Origin: Synechococcus sp. ATX 2A4
Lineage (GTDB): Bacteria; Cyanobacteriota; Cyanobacteriia; PCC-6307; Cyanobiaceae
DNA length: 64,000 bases
Direction: 5' to 3'
Assembly (NCBI RefSeq): GCF_024346375.1
Contig: NZ_JAGQCV010000004.1
Span: 62,001 to 126,000 of the forward strand
Below, piece by piece: positions 27,096 through 39,104 of the stretch. The notes beneath the pieces are model-generated. The model ran no database searches, was not told where the DNA came from, and saw nothing but the letters and a program-made list of their open reading frames with translations. How positions within the stretch are numbered: position 1 is the first letter of the stretch; each line of letters begins with the position of its first letter. Made by a program: the position numbers and the translations under genes.

Positions 27096-28274
27096 ATGGC
27101 ACCCCCCACACCGCCAAGGATTCCCTCTCCCTCCGATCTGTTCCGTCAGGCCCAGAACCGCATCGATCAGTCATTCCACTCCGACAGTGAGGACGTGGTG
27201 CTGCAGCAGTCGCGTGTCTGGGCGCGTGCCATCACCTGGACCTTGATCGGTGTCACAGCGTTTGCCTTCGGCTGGCTGGCCCTGGCGCAGACGGAGGAAA
27301 TCGTGACCGCTCCCGGCAAGTTGGAGCCCCTGGGAGAGGTGAAGGACATCCAGATGCCCGTGGGCGGTGTGGTGGATGAGGTGCTGGTGAAAAATGGTGA
27401 GCAGGTGGAGAAAGGCCAGGTGTTGCTGCGCCTCGACACGGAAGCCACCCTGGATCGGCGCCAGAGCCTGCAGAAAACCATCGTCTACAAGCAGCAGCAG
27501 CTCGCACTCAAGCAAGACGAGCTGGATCGCTACCTCGATGTGAATGACACCAACCAGCGGGTGTTGCGCCAGAGCCTTGCATTGGAGAAGGAGGTGCTCA
27601 AGCGACTGTCTGTTCTCAATGAACAGGGCGCTACCGCTGAGCTGCAATATCTTCAGCAGCGCAACAAGGTTCAGGAAGTGGAAGGCAGGCTTGAAGAAAC
27701 ATCCATGGATCGTTTTCGCCAGAAGGCCATTTTGCAGCAGGGCGTGCGCCAGTTGCAGAGCGAACTTGCCGATTTACGCAGTCAGAGCACGGAGTTGAAC
27801 GTCAACATCCGCTACCAGGAGATCCGTGCCCCTGAAGCCGGCATTGTGTTCGAGCTCAAGGCACGAGCGCGTGGGTTCGTGGCTCAAACGAGTGAACCGG
27901 TAATGAAGATTGTTCCCTTTGACAAACTGGAAGCCCGGGTGGAAGTGCCCAGCACCGACATCGGTTTTGTGACGGTGGGCAAGCTCGCCGACATCAGCAT
28001 CGACTCCTTTCCAGCCACCGACTTCGGCGTGCTGCAAGGGCGAGTTCGGCGCATCGGCTCCGACGCCCTGCCACCGGATCAGCTCAAGCAGTTCTATCGA
28101 ATCCCAGTGGATATCAGCCTCAACTCTCAGCAACTGCAACTCAAGAGCGGCCAAAGCCTGCCGCTGCAGGTCGGCATGTCGTTAACCACCAACATCAAGT
28201 TGCGCAAAGTGACTTACCTCCAGCTGCTGCTCGGAGACTTCAAGGACAAAGCCACGGCTCTGCGGCGCCTCTGA
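27096..28274 (+). CDS. HlyD family secretion adaptor
   Basis: A 392-residue periplasmic adaptor. A cytoplasmic head precedes one helix at about residues 44-64 (ITWTLIGVTAFAFGWLALAQ). Next come the lipoyl half (GKLEPLGEVKDIQMPVGGVV), a long coiled coil (about 115-235), the second lipoyl half (IRAPEAGIVFELKARARGF) and the beta-barrel C-terminus. It should link the HlyB-like pump to an outer-membrane TolC, which is not in the window. The ATG starts directly after the exporter stop (ATTGAATGG), so it is coupled. Its stop lies in a 12-base palindrome shared with the convergent TerB-like gene. Confidence 0.92.
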   Translation: MAPPTPPRIPSPSDLFRQAQNRIDQSFHSDSEDVVLQQSRVWARAITWTLIGVTAFAFGWLALAQTEEIVTAPGKLEPLGEVKDIQMPVGGVVDEVLVKNGEQVEKGQVLLRLDTEATLDRRQSLQKTIVYKQQQLALKQDELDRYLDVNDTNQRVLRQSLALEKEVLKRLSVLNEQGATAELQYLQQRNKVQEVEGRLEETSMDRFRQKAILQQGVRQLQSELADLRSQSTELNVNIRYQEIRAPEAGIVFELKARARGFVAQTSEPVMKIVPFDKLEARVEVPSTDIGFVTVGKLADISIDSFPATDFGVLQGRVRRIGSDALPPDQLKQFYRIPVDISLNSQQLQLKSGQSLPLQVGMSLTTNIKLRKVTYLQLLLGDFKDKATALRRL

Positions 28275-28282
28275 GGCCTCAG
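28271..28282. other. 12-base palindrome containing both convergent stop codons
   Basis: CTGAGGCCTCAG is a perfect palindrome. It contains the HlyD stop (TGA, 28272-28274) and, on the other strand, the TerB-like stop (28281-28279), leaving only 4 bases between the two genes. There is no T tract, so it is not a classical terminator. Confidence 0.75.
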
Positions 28283-28716
28283 GCCAGCACCGGTTTGCCC
28301 ACCAGGCTGGCGTGCAGCAGGTCCATCACCGCAAGGATCTGGTCGTGCTGATCGGGGGAGATGCTGAGCTGGCTGGCCAGATCCGCCAGGATGCGTTGCT
28401 CCTCAGCCACCAGCTCCCCGTCGGAGCGCATGATCTCGGCGGCCGCGGTGAAGGCGGTAAGCCGTTGCTGCGGATCAAGCACGGCCGAGGCGTGCTCCAT
28501 CAGCTGGCGAGAGCCTTCCTGGCGCAGCTGGGCGAGCAGGCGGTCGAACAGCTCGATCATCTCCCCGTCCGACATGTGGCGGAAAGGTTCGCGGTAGTCG
28601 AGGGCATGGCGCAGGGCGCGCGAGCCGGCCTTGGTGAGCACCCCATCCCAGGACACAGCCGCCAGCGCCACGGCCACAAAGGCGGTGGGTGAATCCATCG
28701 TGTCCATCGCGTTCAT
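28279..28716 (-). CDS. TerB-like (tellurite-resistance fold) protein
   Basis: A 145-residue all-helical protein. The pattern FVAVALAAVSWDGVLTKAG in the first helix pair and EIMRSDGELVAEEQRILADLASQL in the third and fourth match the TerB/DjlA-type fold, in which acidic DG(x)n E sites bind metal ions. Several ATGs open the frame (28716, 28707, 28698); the fold starts after the third. Function in cyanobacteria is not established, and no other ter genes are present here. It converges on hlyD within 4 bases; ppx lies 164 bases upstream in its direction of transcription. Confidence 0.75.
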   Translation of the reverse strand: MNAMDTMDSPTAFVAVALAAVSWDGVLTKAGSRALRHALDYREPFRHMSDGEMIELFDRLLAQLRQEGSRQLMEHASAVLDPQQRLTAFTAAAEIMRSDGELVAEEQRILADLASQLSISPDQHDQILAVMDLLHASLVGKPVLA

Positions 28717-28880
28717 TGCGTCCTTGGCAGGGGTCTTGCAGGGATCTGTGCCTTTGCCTTCAGCGGAGCGATCGCGTTGACCGAAGCCAACGCCATTGCC
28801 GCTACTCAGGCAAGACTGCCTCTGTCATGGCGTCCGGCGCGGGCCTTTGGTGTGAGCTTCGCTACCAAGGGCGACCAAGC

Positions 28881-30581
28881 TCAGGATTCCACCACAAGCC
28901 GCAGACCGGCGGCTTCCGCCAGCGGCTCCCGGCAGGCCGCCAGGCTCCAGCGCTCCAGGCTGAGATCCTGCGCCGGATCGGCGGAGATCAAGCCGATGCG
29001 CAGTTCGCCGCCGCGGCAGCGGATGCGCAGGTCTTCCACGGCCGGCACCGGCCGCCGATCGAGCGATGTGGCCAGCCGCAGCAGCAGCGCCATCGCGTTG
29101 ACCGTGCGCCTCTGCTCGCGGCCGGGAATCTGCAGCCAGGCCTCGTGGCGCTTCTTCGGCAAGCTCTTGCGGTGATAGCGAGCGATCGCCGCCACCATCA
29201 GCTGCTCGCTTTCGGAATAGCCCAGCAGGTCGCAGTGGCGGATCAGGTACCAGCTGTGCTTGTGATACGCGCTGATGTTGATGTGCTGGCCGCAGCTGTG
29301 CAGCAGGGCGGCGGCCCAGAGCAGGGCCCGGCCTTCGCCACCATCGTTGTGCAGGACGCCGCGTGTTTTGTCATAGAGCAGCAGGGCCTGTTTGGCCACA
29401 TGCTCGGCGCGACGCTGGTCGACCCGGTAGCGCCGGGCCAGGTCGAGCACGGTGCGCTGCCGGATGCCGCTCTGATAGGCGAAGCGATCCACGATCAGGT
29501 CGTGGCGCAGCATCCAATCGACGATCAGGCCTTCGCGCAGGGCCCGCTCGCTGATCACCAGCTCCCGCACCTGCAGCATCGCCATCGCCTGCTGCAGCAC
29601 CAGGGCCCCCGGCACGATGATCTCTGCCCGGCGTTCATTGATCGGCGGCAGCGCCTTGCGTTGCTCCAGCGTCAGGGTTGCCAGCTGGTTCACCTGGGCG
29701 TCGATGCGCTCGCGGCTCACCCGGTAGCCCTGCAGCCGCGTCGGCGGCCGTTCCTCGTTGGCGGCACAGAGTGCCGCCAACGCCAGGGCCGTGCCGCTCG
29801 TGGCCACCATCACCGGCTGCTCCCCCCGCCGCAGCCGCCGCTTCACCCGCTCCACCGCCGGCTCCAGCGACCCCTGGATGAAGGCCCGCAGAAAGCTGAG
29901 CCGCTCCGGTGACACCGGATCCTGGGTGACGAAATCCCGTTGCAGCCGCACCGCACCCAGCCGCGTGCTGGTGAGCTCCCTGGCATCGCGGCCGTCGGCC
30001 AGGATCAGCTCCGTCGATCCCCCGCCGATGTCGAGGATGAGGTGGGGTTCATCGCCGAAGGCCATGCCCGAGAGCACGCCCAGGTAGATCAGCCGGGCTT
30101 CCTCCGGGCCGCTCACCAGCTCGACATCAAGACCGAGCTGCTCCTGCACCGCCTGCACGAACTGTCGCCCGTTGGGGGCCTCCCGCACGGCGCTGGTGGC
30201 GGCGGTGAGGATCTGCTCCACCCCGTGGCTGGTGGCGAGCTCGCGGCAGTGGCGCAGGGCCAGGAACGCCCGCTCGATCGCCGCCGTGCTGAGGTCGCCC
30301 GATTCCGGATCACGCTCGCCCAGGCGTGTGGTGGATTTCTCCGCCTGCACCACGCGGAAGGTGCGCAGCACCGGATCGACGGCGGCGATCAGCAGGTGGA
30401 TGGAATTGGTGCCGATGTCGATGGCCGCCACGTGGCGCAGGCCAGACGCCTCCTGGCGCAGCGTGGCTGCCTCTGCAAGGGGCCCAGGGCCGGCCGGCTG
30501 AGCTGGAGCCAAAGCCTCAGCGGTGGCAGGCGTTGAGGCGCTCAGCGTCGCCGCTGCGGGGGAAGGATCGGAACGGGCCAT
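28881..30581 (-). CDS. ppx: Exopolyphosphatase / guanosine pentaphosphate phosphatase (Ppx/GppA)
   Basis: A 566-residue enzyme that hydrolyses terminal phosphates from polyphosphate or pppGpp. The ASKHA phosphate loops are AIDIGTNSIHLLIAAVD (about residues 53-69) and DIGGGSTELILADGRD; the C-terminal half is an HD-like helical domain (LLHSCGQHINISAYHKHSWY, with conserved His residues). The first 50 residues are Ala/Pro-rich and probably an extension. Length and two-domain order fit bacterial Ppx. It is divergent from the UbiA-family gene with 75 bases between. Polyphosphate storage is common in cyanobacteria. Confidence 0.94.
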   Translation of the reverse strand: MARSDPSPAAATLSASTPATAEALAPAQPAGPGPLAEAATLRQEASGLRHVAAIDIGTNSIHLLIAAVDPVLRTFRVVQAEKSTTRLGERDPESGDLSTAAIERAFLALRHCRELATSHGVEQILTAATSAVREAPNGRQFVQAVQEQLGLDVELVSGPEEARLIYLGVLSGMAFGDEPHLILDIGGGSTELILADGRDARELTSTRLGAVRLQRDFVTQDPVSPERLSFLRAFIQGSLEPAVERVKRRLRRGEQPVMVATSGTALALAALCAANEERPPTRLQGYRVSRERIDAQVNQLATLTLEQRKALPPINERRAEIIVPGALVLQQAMAMLQVRELVISERALREGLIVDWMLRHDLIVDRFAYQSGIRQRTVLDLARRYRVDQRRAEHVAKQALLLYDKTRGVLHNDGGEGRALLWAAALLHSCGQHINISAYHKHSWYLIRHCDLLGYSESEQLMVAAIARYHRKSLPKKRHEAWLQIPGREQRRTVNAMALLLRLATSLDRRPVPAVEDLRIRCRGGELRIGLISADPAQDLSLERWSLAACREPLAEAAGLRLVVES

Positions 30582-30656
30582 CAGCCGTCGGAACCGGCGC
30601 AGTCGGCGTCACTTTGCCATTGCAGGGCCGTTGAACCACGGTTCTACGCTCCTCTC

Positions 30657-31538
30657 ATGCACATCCACGGAGTCCTGCGGGGGTGGATCGAGTTGCTGCG
30701 CTGGCACAAGCCCAGCGGCCGACTGATCCTGCTCATTCCGGCCGGCTGGGCCCTCTGGCTGCTGCCGCAGGGCCCGCCTCCCCCCTCGCTGCTGGCATTG
30801 ATCGTGGTCGGAGGCCTGGCGGTGAGCGGGGCGGGCTGTGTCGCCAACGACCTCTGGGACCGCCGCATCGATCCGCTGGTGGAGCGCACCCGGCAGCGGC
30901 CCCTTGCCAGCGGCCGGGTGCGGGTGGCCAGTGCCGTGCTGCTGCTGGTGCTGTGCCTGCTGGTGGCCCTGGCGGTGGTGCTGCTGCTGCCACTGCCCGG
31001 GCGGCAGCTGTCGCTGCAGCTGGCCCTGCTGGCCCTGCCGCCGGTGCTCCTCTATCCCTCCGCCAAGCGTTGGTTCCCCTTGCCCCAGCTGGTGCTCGCC
31101 CTGTGCTGGGGCTTCGCGGTGCTGATCCCCTGGGCCGCCGCCAGCGGCAACCTGGCCGGCGGCTGGCCGCTGCTGCTGGTCTGGCTGGCCACCCTGCTGT
31201 GGACGTTCGGCTTCGACACCGTCTACGCCATGTCGGACCGCAGCGATGACGCGGCGCTCGGCATCCGCAGCAGTGCGCTCACCCTCGGTGCTGCCGCCCC
31301 CGGCGCCGTCGCCCTCTGCTACGTGCTCACGGCACTGCTGCTGGCCGCCGCCGCCCTGCTCCAGTCAGTGAGTTGGCCCTTCTGGTTGCTATGGGCCGCC
31401 GCCGCCGTGGGCATGCAGAGCGAGGCCTGGCGCCTGCGGGGCACGCCGCCGCGCTCCCGCTTCGCGCAGCATTTCAGCCGCCAGGTGCTGCTGGGCGGGG
31501 TGTTCTGGCTGGCCCTGGCGGTGGGGAGGCTGGCGTGA
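30657..31538 (+). CDS. 4-hydroxybenzoate polyprenyltransferase (UbiA family), probable plastoquinone synthesis
   Basis: A 293-residue membrane enzyme with about eight helices. The first prenyl-diphosphate site is NDLWDRRIDPLVERT and the second DTVYAMSDRSDDAALG, both with the required Asp pairs. WIELLRWHKPSGRLILLIPAGWA is the UbiA N-terminus. In cyanobacteria the close homologue (PlqA) joins 4-hydroxybenzoate to a solanesyl chain for plastoquinone. The last 4 bases overlap the GTG of the LD-carboxypeptidase gene, so they are co-transcribed. It is divergent from ppx. Confidence 0.93.
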   Translation: MHIHGVLRGWIELLRWHKPSGRLILLIPAGWALWLLPQGPPPPSLLALIVVGGLAVSGAGCVANDLWDRRIDPLVERTRQRPLASGRVRVASAVLLLVLCLLVALAVVLLLPLPGRQLSLQLALLALPPVLLYPSAKRWFPLPQLVLALCWGFAVLIPWAAASGNLAGGWPLLLVWLATLLWTFGFDTVYAMSDRSDDAALGIRSSALTLGAAAPGAVALCYVLTALLLAAAALLQSVSWPFWLLWAAAAVGMQSEAWRLRGTPPRSRFAQHFSRQVLLGGVFWLALAVGRLA

Positions 31539-32554
31539 GCGTGGCCGGCCTGCCGCCAGCCCTGCGGCGCGGTGATCGCGTGCGGCTGGTGGCGGCCAGC
31601 TCCGCCCTGGCGGACGTGGGCCGCCTCCAGCAGGGAGTGGCGGTGCTGCAGAGCTGGGGCCTCACGGTGGAGATGCCCTTCGATCCCGCCCGTCGCTGGG
31701 GGTATCTGGCCGGCCACGACCTGCAGCGCCGCGCCGATCTGCAGCCGGCGCCGCTGCTGGCCTGCGTGCGGGGCGGCTGGGGCGCCGCCCGCCTGCTGGA
31801 GCAGCCCCTGCCGGAGGCCGACGGCTGGCTGCTGGGTTTCTCCGATGTGACCTCCCTGCTCTGGGCCCGCCAGGCCCGTGGCCAGGCGGGCGGGGTGCAT
31901 GGCCCGCTGGTCACCACCCTGGCGGCTGAACCCGACTGGAGCCGCGAGCGCCTGCGGAGGCTGCTGTTCGGCGCGCCCGTCCCCCCCCTGACCGGGGACA
32001 CCTGGTGTGCGGGGGTGGCGGAGGGTCCGTTGCTGGTGGGCAACCTCACGGTGGCCACCCACCTGCTCGGCACGCCCCACCTGCCGGCCCTCGACGGCGC
32101 CATCCTCGTGCTCGAGGACGTGGGCGAAGCGCCTTACCGGATCGAGCGCATGCTCACCCACTGGCGCCTGTGCGGCGCCTTGCAGCGTCTGGCGGGCATC
32201 GGTTTCGGCAGTTTCGAAGCGTGTGACGACCCCGAAAGCGGGGCGCCGGCGGCGGGGGTGGCGCAGGCCCAGGCACCACAAGACACGGATCAACAAGCCC
32301 AGGAATCGCCAGCCCTGGCACCACAAGGCCAGACACTGCCTGTGAACAAACCGCCGACAGAGGGCAGTGATCTTCAGAGGCCCCAGGCCGCGTCCCAGCG
32401 CTTCAGCCTCGAGCAGGTGCTGCGGGAACGCACGGCCGACCTCGGCATTCCCGTGCTGGCGGGACTGCCGCTGGGGCATGCGCCCGGCAATGGGGCCCTG
32501 CCGCTGGGCGTGCGCGCGCGGCTCGGTGGCGGCGCGCTCAGCCTGCTGCCCTAG
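31535..32554 (+). CDS. LD-carboxypeptidase (S66 family) with an internal repeat insert
   Basis: A 339-residue cytoplasmic peptidase that removes the terminal D-Ala from muropeptide tetrapeptides during peptidoglycan recycling. The N-terminal signature [13 protein letters not shown], the loop [13 protein letters not shown], the nucleophile GFSDVTS, the catalytic Glu region [15 protein letters not shown] and the His motif [10 protein letters not shown] are all present. Between the last two, residues about 230-288 are an extra Gln/Ala/Pro-rich segment encoded by a 15-base tandem repeat. The GTG start at 31535 overlaps the UbiA stop; the end overlaps convergent ispD by 17 bases. Confidence 0.92.
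   Translation: MSVAGLPPALRRGDRVRLVAASSALADVGRLQQGVAVLQSWGLTVEMPFDPARRWGYLAGHDLQRRADLQPAPLLACVRGGWGAARLLEQPLPEADGWLLGFSDVTSLLWARQARGQAGGVHGPLVTTLAAEPDWSRERLRRLLFGAPVPPLTGDTWCAGVAEGPLLVGNLTVATHLLGTPHLPALDGAILVLEDVGEAPYRIERMLTHWRLCGALQRLAGIGFGSFEACDDPESGAPAAGVAQAQAPQDTDQQAQESPALAPQGQTLPVNKPPTEGSDLQRPQAASQRFSLEQVLRERTADLGIPVLAGLPLGHAPGNGALPLGVRARLGGGALSLLP
32257..32331 (+). repeat. Degenerate 15-base tandem repeat inside the LD-carboxypeptidase gene
   Basis: Five consecutive 15-base units start at 32257, 32272, 32287, 32302 and 32317. Each starts with GG and contains a CA(A/C)(A/C)AG- or CGCCAG-like core; GGCACCACAAG is identical in units 2 and 5. The frame is kept, giving five-residue periods such as [10 protein letters not shown] and APQGQ. 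Confidence 0.82.
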
Positions 32555-33224
32555 CGGCGAGTACTGCCGCGGCAATGGTGAGATCGAAGGGGGTGGTGAG
32601 CTTGATGTTCGAAGGGGGGGCTTCGATCACCCCCACCGGCCAGCCCAGCCGCTCAAACAGGGCCGCGTCGTCGGTGACGCTCCAGCCCGCCTGCTCTGCC
32701 TGGGCATGGGCCTGCCGCAGCCGCTCAAGCGGAAAGCCCTGGGGGGTCTGAGCGGCCCATAGCTCGCTCCGATCGGGGGTGGAGAGGATCAGCTGCTGCC
32801 CGTCCACCCGCTTGATCGTGTCGGTGACAGGGGTGGCGGCGATCACGGCCTCGCCGGCGTGCACGCGGGCGGCGCAGCGGCGGATCAATTCCGGTTCCAC
32901 CAGGCAGCGGGCACCGTCATGGATCAGCACGGCGCCTGCAGCGGCAGGCAGGGCCGCCAGTCCGCGGCTCACCGATTCCTGACGCGTGGCGCCCCCTTCG
33001 ATCCAGCGCACGGGGCGGTCGGGCTGCTCCGCCTCGATGATCGCCTCCACATCCGCCTCATCCACCGGTTGGCCCACCACGCCGATCCAGTGGATGGCCT
33101 CGCAGGCCAGCACCGCCTCCAAGGTCCAGGCCAGCACCGCCCGGCCAGCCACAGGCAGCAGCAGCTTGTTGCGCTGCGACCCCATGCGACGGCCGCTGCC
33201 GGCTGCGGCGATCAGCAAATGCAC
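32538..33224 (-). CDS. ispD: 2-C-methyl-D-erythritol 4-phosphate cytidylyltransferase
   Basis: A 228-residue enzyme of the MEP isoprenoid pathway, forming CDP-ME from MEP and CTP. The nucleotide loop [17 protein letters not shown] at the N-terminus, [16 protein letters not shown] in the centre, [10 protein letters not shown] and [10 protein letters not shown] are standard IspD motifs, and length is typical. The isoprenoids feed chlorophyll, carotenoid and quinone side chains, including the neighbouring UbiA product. It is divergent from the GT9-like gene (76 bases) and its end overlaps the LD-carboxypeptidase gene. Confidence 0.96.
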   Translation of the reverse strand: MHLLIAAAGSGRRMGSQRNKLLLPVAGRAVLAWTLEAVLACEAIHWIGVVGQPVDEADVEAIIEAEQPDRPVRWIEGGATRQESVSRGLAALPAAAGAVLIHDGARCLVEPELIRRCAARVHAGEAVIAATPVTDTIKRVDGQQLILSTPDRSELWAAQTPQGFPLERLRQAHAQAEQAGWSVTDDAALFERLGWPVGVIEAPPSNIKLTTPFDLTIAAAVLAARAAG

Positions 33225-33300
33225 AAGCGGCTCCCGAACACATCGAAATCAGATCAGATTCATACAATCAGCCCGCCCGAAACCCGATCGCTGCCGCCTG

Positions 33301-34191
33301 ATGCGAGTTCTGTTTTTGATCCCGGGCAGCGGCGCCACCCAACTTCAGGCCATGCCAGCGGTTGCCGCCACTGCCGGCCAGCTGGGGGCCAGCGTGCAGG
33401 TGGCCTGTCCCCAGGCCCAGGTTTCCATCTGGAAGCTGCTGCCGGCCGTGGAGAAGGTGATCCCCTACAGCTTTGACACCGGCGCCAGCCTGGCGGACTG
33501 GGCCAACCTGCTCGGCTCCGTGCGCGAGCCCGATTTCCAGCTCTGCCTCAACCTCGCCTCGGGCTGGCCGATCGATCTTTTGCTTTCCCTCACCCACATC
33601 CCCACCCGCATCGCCACCGGTGGCTTCTCCGCCACCGTGCGGGTGCCTGCCAACGGCACGGTTGTGGCTGGGGCCGTCAACGGCAGCTCGCCGTCCACCA
33701 GCGGCTGGCCCAACCAGCAGTTCGAGAGCTGGCTGCGCCCGCTCGAGATCCCGCTCGATGCCGAGGCCTTCCGTCTGCGGCTCAAGCCCAAGGCGCTGGA
33801 AGCCGCTGCTGCCGCCCTGCCGGCGGGAGATGGCCCGCTGCTGCTGCTGGCGCCCAGGCCGGAGGCCGCCGCGGCCACCGACTGGGCCGCCGCCCACTGG
33901 CAGGCGCTGCCGGAGACGATCCGTGCCCGCCTCCCCAACCTGCGCGTGGTGACGGCACCGGCTGGGGCCACGCCGCAGGAGCTGGCAGCGCAGGTGGCTG
34001 CCGTGGACGTGGTGCTCAGCAGCGATCCGATCATCACCGAACTGGCCCTGCTCACCGCCACGCCGCTGGTGGCGCTGGGTCGCAGCAGCGACAGCCTCCC
34101 GCCGCGACAGGGGGTAAAAGGGATCGGTACCCCTGGATCCCTGGATCAGCTGAGCATTGCCGAGGTGTTGTTGGCGTTGGGGATGGCCTGA
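33301..34191 (+). CDS. Glycosyltransferase family 9-like protein (ADP-heptose:LPS heptosyltransferase fold)
   Basis: A 296-residue protein. Its N-terminus MRVLFLIPGSGATQLQAMPAV and Rossmann-like alternation resemble family 9 glycosyltransferases such as WaaF, and the C-terminal half contains AAVDVVLSSDPIITELALLTATPLVALG, the sugar-nucleotide-binding region in that family. It is shorter than WaaF (about 350) and I do not see the usual catalytic acidic motif clearly, so activity is uncertain. The ATG at 33301 gives the natural start. It is followed after 39 bases by the channel gene. Confidence 0.72.
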   Translation: MRVLFLIPGSGATQLQAMPAVAATAGQLGASVQVACPQAQVSIWKLLPAVEKVIPYSFDTGASLADWANLLGSVREPDFQLCLNLASGWPIDLLLSLTHIPTRIATGGFSATVRVPANGTVVAGAVNGSSPSTSGWPNQQFESWLRPLEIPLDAEAFRLRLKPKALEAAAAALPAGDGPLLLLAPRPEAAAATDWAAAHWQALPETIRARLPNLRVVTAPAGATPQELAAQVAAVDVVLSSDPIITELALLTATPLVALGRSSDSLPPRQGVKGIGTPGSLDQLSIAEVLLALGMA

Positions 34192-34230
34192 TTCTGCGGC
34201 CCTCGGCCGGCTGGCTAGCTGTGGTGCACC

Positions 34231-38248
<4,018 letters not shown>

Positions 38249-38290
38249 TTCCAACCATCTGGGAGTGGAGCCCAGCAGCAGCTCAGCCGA

Positions 38291-39040
38291 TCAGGGGCGG
38301 AGCTGCTGCACATAAGTGGCCACCTGAAGATCCACGCCGGTGATGGCGGTCCCCACCACCACGGCGTCCGCCCCCTGCTGCAGGGCACGCTGCGCCTGAT
38401 CCGGGCTGGCGATGCCGCCTTCGCAGATCAGCGTGGTGTCTGCCGGCAGGGCGGCCCGCAGCGGCTCCAGCAGGTCCCAGGCCGGCGGCCGCTGAGCTGC
38501 CGTGCCCTCCGTGTAGCCGTAGAGGGTGGTTCCCACCCAGCGGCAGCCGAGGGTCGCAGCTTGTACCCCGTTCGCCACGCTGTCCACATCGGCCATCAGC
38601 GGGGCGCCAAGCTCCTCGGTGGCCCGCTTGATCAGCTCGGCCAGTGCGTATCCGTCGGGGCGCTGCCGTTCGGTGGCATCGATCGCCACCACATCGGCCC
38701 CTGCTCCCCACACCGCCAGCATTTCTTCCCAGCCGGGCGTGATGTACACCGGGCTGTCTGGGAAGCTGCGCTTCCACAAGCCCACGATCAGCGCCTGCGG
38801 GCAGCGCCGCCGCACGGCAGCGATGTGCTCGGGGCTTTCGAGGCGCACGCCGATGGCCCCGTTGGCCAGGCTTGCCTCCGCCATGGCGGCAATCACCTGT
38901 GGATCCCGCAGCGGCGAGCCTTCGGGCGCCTGCACCGACACGATCAGCCCGCCCCGCACAGCCGCCGGCTCCAGCCGCTCCGCAGGAGTACCGCCAGGGA
39001 TGGCAGGACGGCCCCCGAGGGGCGGAGACAAAGGGGGCAT
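38291..39040 (-). CDS. nanE: N-acetylmannosamine-6-phosphate 2-epimerase
   Basis: A TIM-barrel enzyme of 249 residues that converts ManNAc-6-P to GlcNAc-6-P. NanE markers are VSVQAPEGSPLRDP, YITPGWEEM, the catalytic VVAIDATERQRPDG, ICEGGIASPDQAQRAL and GADAVVVGTAITG. I chose the ATG at 39040, 27 residues before the barrel; a longer reading is possible. No nanA or nanK is nearby, so its role here may be amino-sugar recycling. The stop is followed on the minus strand by TGATCGGC-TGAGCTGC, a weak 8-base version of the stop-anchored repeats. It lies downstream of the 541-residue gene. Confidence 0.92.
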   Translation of the reverse strand: MPPLSPPLGGRPAIPGGTPAERLEPAAVRGGLIVSVQAPEGSPLRDPQVIAAMAEASLANGAIGVRLESPEHIAAVRRRCPQALIVGLWKRSFPDSPVYITPGWEEMLAVWGAGADVVAIDATERQRPDGYALAELIKRATEELGAPLMADVDSVANGVQAATLGCRWVGTTLYGYTEGTAAQRPPAWDLLEPLRAALPADTTLICEGGIASPDQAQRALQQGADAVVVGTAITGVDLQVATYVQQLRP

Positions 39041-39104
39041 GGCGGGCGCTCGAAAAGGGGGCAAGGGGCGGGTGAAAGCGGCAAAGCCAAGCGGCAACGC
39101 TGTG

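Noticed and set aside
23323-28274. Lanthipeptide/prochlorosin-type peptide system
   Set aside because: There is no LanM-like enzyme and no precursor with a double-Gly leader, and the transporter's C39-like domain lacks catalytic residues.
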